From: Metabacillus niabensis
GTDB lineage: Bacteria; Bacillota; Bacilli; Bacillales; Bacillaceae
Direction: 5' to 3'
Assembly (NCBI RefSeq): GCF_020524345.1
Contig: NZ_JAIVLH010000014.1
Span: forward strand, 62,001 to 126,000
DNA length: 64,000 bases
The number at the start of each line of letters is the position of its first letter. The first letter of the stretch is position 1. Below are positions 58,552-64,000 of this stretch, piece by piece. Both the position numbers and the translations under genes were made by a program. The notes beneath the pieces were generated by a model, which saw only the letters and a list, made by a program, of their open reading frames with translations, had not been told where the DNA came from and made no database searches.

Positions 58552-59986
58552 CTATTCCTAGCTCTAAAAATTTCTCTACTTCACGAATATATTCTTCCCG
58601 AGGATATCCATTATAAAGTGTCGAAGATAATCGAACAGGATCTCCAAAAAAATAACGTTCATATTGAGTTTGACGTGTGCCAAAGCTGCTCATTGTTAGG
58701 TCCCAGGCAAGTCTAAATAATTTCGATTTTGTCTTGGCATCACAAGCAGATCCCTGACAATAACGGTTAATGTCTGTGGATATGTCAGATGCAAAATCCT
58801 CTTCAGATGGAATGGCTACCAAACCACCTGCCCCTATCAACTGTATAATCTCCATCATACGCGGATACAGTTTAGGAAATAAATTAGATGCAACAAATAA
58901 AGAATGACTATTTGGTACCATTGTTCCCCATTCATCCATTTTCGCCTCGAGCTCAGAACGATCCAGTAAAGCCTTCATTGTTTCCAACCCAATAATCATC
59001 TCACTGATTTTATCTTGTATATGGTGGTATTCTGTAATATTTAATGTCATAACCAATTTCTGTGCTAAACCAAGGATAAATTCGGTTTTTACTATTTGTC
59101 TAATAATAACTTGATGAAGAGTATGTGGAGTGAAGCTGCTTCTTGAAAAGAGCTTAAGAGCCAAGTCTTGCCGATGATAAAAAAAGACACGATTCCAAGG
59201 AACTAATACTTTATCGAACACAATCATTGTATCCATTTCATGAAAACGAGAAGAAAGTGGATGATTAAAGGTCGATTCATCTTGAATAAAAGAATCACGG
59301 CAAATAAATTTTACTCCCTTAGTATCGGTTGGAATACTGAAGCAAAAGGCATATTCATCACTTTGTCCAGTCGGTAAAATTAAGATTTCATCGGTCATGC
59401 CGCCCTGTGTAGCCAACATTCTTGCTCCCTGAACAATTAGGCCATCTGCAGTCTTATTCATAATCTTAGTAGCAATGGGGTGAGTCAAGTGTTCTTCATA
59501 GCTCTGTGAGCGGTTTACTTGCGGGTTAATAAAGCTATGGGTAAAGGAAAGATCATTTTCGCGAGCTGTTTCATACATCTTCAACAAATTTTTGGAGAAC
59601 TCTTCATCTTGCTCTTTAAGTAATGAGGCAGAAGAGGCGAAGGTCATCATAACCGTATTTAAGTAATCGGGTGTTCTTCCCATTAGTCCAGCTGTTTTCT
59701 TTGCCCATGTCTTTATCATAAATCTTCTGGACTCTAGATCTTCTTTTGACTTTGGTTGTAAGAAAGACAATCCCACTCTTTGTGAGGTAGCAGGTGATGG
59801 ATATGTCATTTTTGAAACCAGCTCAGGAGAAAGCTGCAAATCATAAAGTGATGCTTTTGCTTGCATAGCTCCCTTATAAGCAGGATGTTGAGATAATATG
59901 CCATGTATCTTTTCACCTTTTATCCATATATTTGGCTTCAGTTCATTCATACGGTTTAAGTATTGTTCTCCATCAATAGCAGGCAT
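58535..59986 (-). CDS. 4-hydroxyphenylacetate 3-monooxygenase family (HpaB-type) oxygenase
   Basis: A 483-residue protein of the HpaB/PvcC family, related to B. subtilis YoaI. The N-terminal GEQYLNRMNELKPNIWIKGE and the DKVLVPWNRVFFYHR segment (about 255-270) are family landmarks. HpaB enzymes use FADH2 supplied by a separate reductase (HpaC); no such gene lies nearby. SD AGGAGTGA precedes the ATG. The substrate is probably a phenolic compound but cannot be fixed from sequence. Confidence 0.88.
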   Translation of the reverse strand: MPAIDGEQYLNRMNELKPNIWIKGEKIHGILSQHPAYKGAMQAKASLYDLQLSPELVSKMTYPSPATSQRVGLSFLQPKSKEDLESRRFMIKTWAKKTAGLMGRTPDYLNTVMMTFASSASLLKEQDEEFSKNLLKMYETARENDLSFTHSFINPQVNRSQSYEEHLTHPIATKIMNKTADGLIVQGARMLATQGGMTDEILILPTGQSDEYAFCFSIPTDTKGVKFICRDSFIQDESTFNHPLSSRFHEMDTMIVFDKVLVPWNRVFFYHRQDLALKLFSRSSFTPHTLHQVIIRQIVKTEFILGLAQKLVMTLNITEYHHIQDKISEMIIGLETMKALLDRSELEAKMDEWGTMVPNSHSLFVASNLFPKLYPRMMEIIQLIGAGGLVAIPSEEDFASDISTDINRYCQGSACDAKTKSKLFRLAWDLTMSSFGTRQTQYERYFFGDPVRLSSTLYNGYPREEYIREVEKFLELGIDKEAF

Positions 59987-60231
59987 TAATTTTCACTCCT
60001 TACAGTATATGTAACTACTATATGCCAGTAAATTTTGAGGGGTGAGCATACAGAAGGTTAAAAACAATGTTGGAAATTGATGAAGAGTTATTAAAGGAAT
60101 TGAAAAGGCAATAGTTGAATATTGTTACTAATAATAACAAATAACAAAATGTAAGCGTTTTCTAAATGTTTTAGATTGAAGCTCTATGGAAAAAATATAG
60201 CTAATAATCTCTTTACAAGGGTGTGAGAGGT

Positions 60232-60348
60232 ATGCATGAAGAAAACTTTATTAAAGGAATGCTTTGGGCTACGCTACTCAGTATTCCACTGTGGCTATCT
60301 TTCTTTGGATGGTTGAAATTGACGCTAACATTTCTTCGTTTTTTATAA
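60232..60348 (+). CDS. Small single-helix membrane protein
   Basis: A 38-residue protein: MHEENFIKGMLWATLLSIPL, then WLSFFGWLKLTLTFLRFL. Almost entirely hydrophobic after a short acidic N-terminus. AAGGGTGTGAGAGG lies just upstream. No family was recognised. It is the only supported gene in the 508-bp gap between the HpaB gene and pdeH. Confidence 0.5.
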   Translation: MHEENFIKGMLWATLLSIPLWLSFFGWLKLTLTFLRFL

Positions 60349-60495
60349 AAAATACGAGATTGAACATTTTAGAGATATAGGATAATAGTAGTATATATAA
60401 GAAAATATTCATAAATAAATGATTCACTATTTAAAAATCTGTAGTAGAATAGAGTTAATTAGAAATTATTGGTTATGTTGTATGGGGGATCAATG

Positions 60496-61716
60496 ATGGA
60501 AGTTTTTGTCGCAAGACAGCCAATTTTTAACTTAAAAGAGGAAGCTATCGCCTACGAGCTTCTATATAGAGGGAGTAATGAAAATGTCTTTCCGGAGATA
60601 GATGGTGATCAAGCGACTACAGAAGTAATTATCAATAGTTTCTTGAATATAGGGTTACATGATCTGTCAGAGGGAAAGAGATGTTTTGTTAACTTTACCG
60701 AAAGTTTATTAAAATCCAAAGTACCGACTTTTTTTAATCCAGGTTCAATTGTGGTTGAAATATTGGAAAATGTTGCAATAGATGAGGACTTAATTTCCAC
60801 CTGTAAAGAATTAAAGGAATTAGGCTATACAATTGCTTTAGATGATTTTTTAATACAAGAGCAATCTGACTGCTTTCCAAAACTGATACAGTATATTGAT
60901 ATTATTAAAGTTGATTTTCTTCAAACAACGAAACAGTTTCAAAGAGAAATGGTAAGAAAATATCAGCCGCACAATATTACGCTCCTGGCTGAAAAGGTCG
61001 AAACGAGAGATGACTTTTTATTTGCAAAACAGGCAGGTTACTCGTATTTTCAAGGCTATTTTTTTAGTCGTCCTAATATTATTTCCAGTCATGATGTACC
61101 TGTTTATCTAAAAACGTATTATCACATATTAGCTGAACTATCAAAAACAGAGCCTGATATAGATGTGATCGCAAATTCCATTGAACAAGATATTTCCATT
61201 TCTTACAAATTGCTAAAACTAATTAATTCTCCCGCATTTCGTCCTGTAAATAAAATTGAGTCAATTAAGCAGGCGATCGTTTTATTGGGGTTAAATGAAT
61301 TAAAAAAGTGGATATATGTATTATCACTTAAGAGTATGAAAGAACCTGATGATCATGACATGCAGGAGGTTATTAAATTATCTTTGGTTCGGGGGAAATT
61401 GTGCGAACAAATTGCTCATTATCTTGGGAACTCACATTCAGCTCCTTATATGTTAACAGGCATGTTTTCTTTAATTGATACATTGATGCACAGAAGTATT
61501 TCAGAGGTATTAAAAGATTTGCCACTATCAGATGATATACAAGATGCCCTTCTTGGAAAGGAAAACGATTTACATAAGGTATTAGTTTGGTCTATCCAAA
61601 TCGAAAAAGCGGATTGGGATATCAAAGACTTACCGATTTCTCAAGAAGTAATCAATCATTTTTATTTGAAAGCGATTGAATGGGCTTCAAAATTAATGAA
61701 GATGAGTGCCAGTTAG
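60496..61716 (+). CDS. pdeH: Cyclic di-GMP phosphodiesterase PdeH (YuxH), EAL-HDOD protein
   Basis: A 406-residue protein. The N-terminal EAL domain (about 1-200) has the signature Glu in AYELLYRG, Asn in FVNFTES, Glu in VVEILENV, Asp pair in ALDDFL, Lys in IIKVDFL, Glu in LLAEKVE and Gln in YFQGYFF. The C-terminal half is an HDOD domain (about 210-400). YuxH is the main c-di-GMP phosphodiesterase of B. subtilis, repressed by Spo0A. ATG 60496 follows GGGGGATC; ATG 60493 is also possible. It lies near the com region, as in B. subtilis. Confidence 0.9.
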   Translation: MEVFVARQPIFNLKEEAIAYELLYRGSNENVFPEIDGDQATTEVIINSFLNIGLHDLSEGKRCFVNFTESLLKSKVPTFFNPGSIVVEILENVAIDEDLISTCKELKELGYTIALDDFLIQEQSDCFPKLIQYIDIIKVDFLQTTKQFQREMVRKYQPHNITLLAEKVETRDDFLFAKQAGYSYFQGYFFSRPNIISSHDVPVYLKTYYHILAELSKTEPDIDVIANSIEQDISISYKLLKLINSPAFRPVNKIESIKQAIVLLGLNELKKWIYVLSLKSMKEPDDHDMQEVIKLSLVRGKLCEQIAHYLGNSHSAPYMLTGMFSLIDTLMHRSISEVLKDLPLSDDIQDALLGKENDLHKVLVWSIQIEKADWDIKDLPISQEVINHFYLKAIEWASKLMKMSAS

Positions 61717-61738
61717 TCTAACGGGCACTCATTTTTTG
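61704..61738 (+). terminator. Terminator after pdeH
   Basis: Stem GAGTGCC / GGGCACTC with ATTTTTT; it overlaps the last codons. Confidence 0.88.
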
Positions 61739-61787
61739 TTGCTTAGCAAAATTATAAAATTCTTGAACTTTGGATAAGCGCTTTGAC

Positions 61788-61914
61788 ATCCAGCTCCAGC
61801 GCCTAGCCCCTCTAGGGTCTAGCCACAAATGAATGGAAGACAAAGAAAAGAACGTCTTCTATTCATTTGCGTTTTATTTGCCCGAGCAGATCAAGGCGCT
61901 TTCGCTTTTGTTCA
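61788..61914. repeat. Dispersed Bacillus repeat, long copy with an internal inverted repeat
   Basis: The ends match the copy at 6127-6200 (AGCTCCAGCGCCTAG and GATCAAGGCGCTTTCGCTTT). The middle holds an additional 16-bp inverted repeat with one mismatch (CAAATGAATGGAAGAC 61826-61841 / GTCTTCTATTCATTTG 61854-61869). No ORF lies in 61717-62029. Confidence 0.8.
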
Positions 61915-62029
61915 TTATAGAATAAGAAAAGGAAGGAATTAGACCACTTATGTAGAATTGTACTGGTAGAATGGCAAAAATTGAATGTCCTCAACAATTT
62001 GATACTTAAAAGGAGGTCTTGAACACTCT

Positions 62030-62254
62030 ATGCGTAGGCAGCCAACATTTTTTGTACTGGACGATAAGATGGTTGCGGTGTTTTCGGTGGAAAAGGACAA
62101 TTGTAAAGTAACAATGGAATGCTTGTTTTCAAAGACAGGTATAGAAGATTACACCTTAGAGTATCATGGACCTAATGAAAAGAAAGCTGAATTGATGAAT
62201 TTAGCAATTGAAGAGGCGCATCATATTTTTGAAACGAACATATTAACGGTATAA
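62030..62254 (+). CDS. Hypothetical 74-residue protein
   Basis: ATG 62030 has AGGAGGT 12 nt upstream. The sequence MRRQPTFFVLDDKMVAVFSV, then KVTMECLFSKTGIEDYTLEY, suggests a small beta-rich protein with a helical C-terminus (KKAELMNLAIEEAHHIFE). No family was recognised. It is followed by a terminator-like hairpin and then degQ. Confidence 0.65.
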   Translation: MRRQPTFFVLDDKMVAVFSVEKDNCKVTMECLFSKTGIEDYTLEYHGPNEKKAELMNLAIEEAHHIFETNILTV

Positions 62255-62270
62255 AAATAATCTGTAGAGA

Positions 62271-62305
62271 TCTGCATGTTATAAACGTGTGGATCTTTTT
62301 TTTGA
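62271..62305 (+). terminator. Terminator after the 74-residue gene
   Basis: Imperfect stem AGATCTGCATG / CGTGTGGATCT with a run of eight Ts. Confidence 0.75.
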
Positions 62306-62429
62306 ATCGTACCATCTACCCCCTTATAGTAGGCATACAATGCCGAATAGTATGTTGGTTATCCATAAATGACATAAAACAGGTGAAAAGAACAATAAAG
62401 GTAGTGTCGAAAATGTATAATTTGGACTA

Positions 62430-62456
62430 TTGCGTTTCAGTTGCGGTATCACGCAT
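62430..62456 (+). promoter_or_regulatory. ComA-box-like site upstream of degQ
   Basis: TTGCGG-TATC-ACGCAT (62441-62456) resembles the ComA dyad TTGCGG-N4-CCGCAA, with an extra half site TTGCGT at 62430-62435. degQ is a known ComA target in B. subtilis. The site lies about 115 bp before the degQ start. The -35/-10 downstream is not well defined (possible TATTTG or TTGAAT near 62490). Confidence 0.6.
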
Positions 62457-62570
62457 TATGTCTTACGAATTATTTTCGGTGCGTACAGATCGTATTTGAA
62501 TTAAAATTAATATATGAAAACACGTTAAACTGGTTTGGTTTTGTTACCAATCTATGAGGAGTGTGAAACT

Positions 62571-62711
62571 GTGAATCAGAAGAAAATCGACGAAATGACT
62601 GAGTTATTACTTCGAATTGAAAAAGAGTTAAAAGAATCGAAACAGTCCCTTGAACTACTTAATAAAAGTATTGACAAATATGATAAATATGCATTTTTAA
62701 ATGTATCTTAA
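62571..62711 (+). CDS. degQ: Degradation enzyme regulator DegQ
   Basis: A 46-residue protein starting at GTG 62571, 8 nt after AGGAGTGTG. It contains EMTELLLRIEKELKESKQSL then LNKSIDKYDKY, matching the B. subtilis DegQ layout (KQLLFRLENDIRETTDSL ... NKSIDQLDKY) in the same length of 46. DegQ stimulates phosphotransfer from DegS to DegU, raising exoenzyme and polyglutamate production. It is directly upstream of comQ, as in B. subtilis. Confidence 0.9.
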   Translation: MNQKKIDEMTELLLRIEKELKESKQSLELLNKSIDKYDKYAFLNVS

Positions 62712-62713
62712 GA

Positions 62714-62742
62714 AACTTGGCTGATAGCCAGGTTTTTTTTTT
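62714..62742 (+). terminator. Terminator after degQ
   Basis: Stem CTTGGCT / AGCCAGG with a GAT loop and ten Ts. Confidence 0.92.
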
Positions 62743-62743
62743 A

Positions 62744-62772
62744 TTGACATATTTTGGTCATTGGGGTAAAAA
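62744..62772 (+). promoter_or_regulatory. Likely comQXP promoter
   Basis: -35 TTGACA (62744-62749), 17 bp, TAAAAA (62767-62772). A separate TATAAT at 62789 lacks a matching -35. Confidence 0.5.
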
Positions 62773-62841
62773 TGTATTAGATAATAGGTATAATAGATTC
62801 TTTTTCTACTAAAAATAACAGGTATATAGTAATATAAGCAT

Positions 62842-63786
62842 ATGGAGGTGATTGGAATAGAAATATCATCTAAGGTAGTGAAACAACAAATGATTAATAC
62901 CATTACCTCTTGTGTGAATAATACTGAATTAAAGAATCTTTTACTCTCTTTCTTAACGAATAAAGAGGATCTTCCATTTGCACAGTTAACGCTGATCCAT
63001 TATCAATCTTTTGGTGGAAAAGATGAGGAAATTACACAAGTAGCAGCTGCGGTAGAACTCCTTGTTTTATCTTTTGATATGCTTGATGATCTTGAAGATT
63101 TAGATAATGTGGACGAGCCTTGGATGAAAATTGAACATCCAATAGCCCTTAATGCTGCAACAACGTTGTATACATTGAGCAAGCTCGCTGTTTTATCCCT
63201 TCAATCTTCGCTTAAGTATCAGATAGTAGAAGCATTCATCAAATTTTCTATTCAAGCAATGGAAGGACAACATGTAGATTTAAAAAACTCCATATTAACT
63301 GAGGAAGACTGTTTGGAAGTCATGAAAAACAAGTCCGGTTCATTAATAGCCCTTGCCTCAGTAAGTGGCATGCTGCTTGCCGGCACAAATTCTCCAGCTG
63401 TAGAAGAATATTCTTATCAATTAGGTATTGCAGCACAAATCGATAATGATTTTAGAGATCTATTTAATCCACTCAAAAATGATGTATCTTCACAAAAGAA
63501 ATCACTGGCATATCTATATCTTCAAAAAAAATACAATGATCACGCTATAGAAATTTTAGAAGGCTTCACTAGTGGCATGCCAATCAACGAATACTTTGGC
63601 AGCCCGTTAAAACTAAAACAAAAGCTGATAGATGCCGGAGTCGCTCAATACTTAAATGTAATGAAACAAATTGCGATCAGCAAAGCAACCCGGATGATTA
63701 TGCAATTACCAATTGATCATAATCAAAGTGAGCGTTTAATTGCTCATTTGATCATAAAATTAAATCCCGAAAACAAGGAGAGATAA
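62842..63786 (+). CDS. comQ: ComX-modifying isoprenyl transferase ComQ
   Basis: A 314-residue polyprenyl-synthase-like enzyme. The first Asp-rich motif is DMLDDLEDLDN (about 71-81). The second, weaker, is AQIDNDFRDLF (about 193-203). ComQ transfers a geranyl or farnesyl group to the Trp of ComX and processes it. The start is unclear: ATG 62842 has no SD, while an ideal GGAGGTGAT (62844-62852) points to a position near 62857 where the in-frame codon is ATA. The stop is 2 nt before the comX start. Confidence 0.92.
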   Translation: MEVIGIEISSKVVKQQMINTITSCVNNTELKNLLLSFLTNKEDLPFAQLTLIHYQSFGGKDEEITQVAAAVELLVLSFDMLDDLEDLDNVDEPWMKIEHPIALNAATTLYTLSKLAVLSLQSSLKYQIVEAFIKFSIQAMEGQHVDLKNSILTEEDCLEVMKNKSGSLIALASVSGMLLAGTNSPAVEEYSYQLGIAAQIDNDFRDLFNPLKNDVSSQKKSLAYLYLQKKYNDHAIEILEGFTSGMPINEYFGSPLKLKQKLIDAGVAQYLNVMKQIAISKATRMIMQLPIDHNQSERLIAHLIIKLNPENKER

Positions 63787-63788
63787 CT

Positions 63789-63947
63789 ATGCAAGAAATC
63801 GTAAACTTTCTAGTTGAAAACCCTGATGTATTAGAAAAAGTAGTAAATGGAGAAGCTAGTTTACTAGGTGTAGATTTGGACGATGTTTTAGGATTGATTG
63901 AGGGGATTAAGGAAGCAGGGAAGATGTTTAGTACTTTCTGGATATAA
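63789..63947 (+). CDS. comX: Competence pheromone precursor ComX
   Basis: A 52-residue precursor, starting MQEIVNFLVENPDVLEKVV and ending KEAGKMFSTFWI. The N-terminal half fits the conserved ComX leader (FLVxNPxVLxxV, GxASLLG). The only Trp, W51, is the predicted prenylation site, here next to last. SD AAGGAGAG precedes ATG 63789, overlapping the end of comQ. The mature peptide is the C-terminal several residues; the exact cut is unknown. The gene is too short to show up in a 60-residue ORF scan. Confidence 0.92.
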   Translation: MQEIVNFLVENPDVLEKVVNGEASLLGVDLDDVLGLIEGIKEAGKMFSTFWI

Positions 63948-63968
63948 TGTTTGTGAAGGGTGTTTGTA

Positions 63969-64000
63969 ATGCGAAATAACTTCAACAAGACATTCATATT
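63969..64000 (+). CDS. comP: ComP sensor kinase, N-terminal fragment cut by the window edge
   Basis: ATG 63969 lies 22 nt after the comX stop, with AAGGGTG about 8 nt upstream. Only MRNNFNKTFI is visible, a basic start followed by hydrophobic residues as expected before the first membrane helix. The ComQ-ComX-ComP order is universal for this cassette, so the call rests mostly on context. Confidence 0.75.
   Translation, partial: MRNNFNKTFI

Noticed and set aside
62287-62499. 70-residue plus-strand ORF upstream of degQ
   Set aside because: It begins inside a terminator T-run, has no SD and covers the ComA-box-like site and promoter area of degQ. The composition does not look protein-like.

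Overview
The window comes from a low-GC, endospore-forming member of the Bacillaceae. By product and order, almost every gene matches the Bacillus subtilis chromosome segment running yus - yur - yun - yut - yum - yui - yue - com. Spore genes (yunB, lytH, yutC, yutH, yueG) and SigA-type promoters and Shine-Dalgarno (SD) sites agree with this. It is not B. subtilis itself: several genes and switches are added, and two B. subtilis clusters from this interval are not present (the dhb siderophore operon near yuiH/ald and the yuk/yueB-C ESX cluster near adeR/yueD).

Layout. 1-5600: yusE (partial), yusD, metY, then an S-box (SAM) riboswitch and the methionine ABC importer metN-metP-metQ, then yurZ. 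5600-6490: an intergenic stretch with a possible broken small gene, hairpins and a dispersed Bacillus repeat. 6490-11690: the Fe-S assembly operon sufCDSUB. 11800-15320: yunF, yunD, yunC, yunB. 15320-17250: a lysine riboswitch and an NhaC-family transporter, probably for lysine. 17640-19260: an NSS amino-acid transporter with its 34-residue MetS subunit. 19300-28740: lytH, lipA, yutC, yutD, a DUF3055-like gene, an EAL protein, yutE, yutF, yutG, yutH and a 2-hydroxyacid dehydrogenase. 28900-32190: hom-thrC-thrB. 32300-40530: a tandem hairpin repeat, yutI, yuzD, yutJ, yuzB, a DUF2225 gene, dapF, yutM, yumC, yumB and a Nudix gene. 40680-44430: yuiA, yuiB, yuiC, yuiD, pepA. 44520-46085 (minus): an inserted accessory unit made of a c-di-GMP-I riboswitch, a small STAS-like gene and an atypical KAS III. 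46340-50130: yuiF, small genes, bioY with a BirA operator, and yuiH. 50540-53320: yjfB-like gene, ald, adeR. 53500-58510: yueD, an orphan Spo0B-type kinase, yueE, yueF, yueG, yueH. 58535-61720: an HpaB-family oxygenase, a small membrane protein and pdeH (yuxH). 62030-64000: a small gene, degQ, comQ, comX and the first codons of comP.

How the genes work together. Three themes recur. Sulfur, methionine, lysine and threonine metabolism is controlled by RNA switches (S-box, L-box). Fe-S, NADH and flavin redox proteins cluster together (suf, yutI, yutM, yutJ, yumC, yumB), with a Rex-like site before yumB. The signalling layer consists of two EAL proteins and a c-di-GMP riboswitch, followed by a ComQXP quorum-sensing cassette with a ComA-box-like site before degQ. 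The most novel-looking items are the c-di-GMP riboswitch controlling a STAS-like protein next to a KAS III that lacks the usual His and Asn, the divergent ComX pheromone ending in Trp-Ile, the three-copy hairpin repeat at 32311-32457, and a possible structured RNA near 50340. No rRNA, tRNA, CRISPR array, transposase or prophage was seen.
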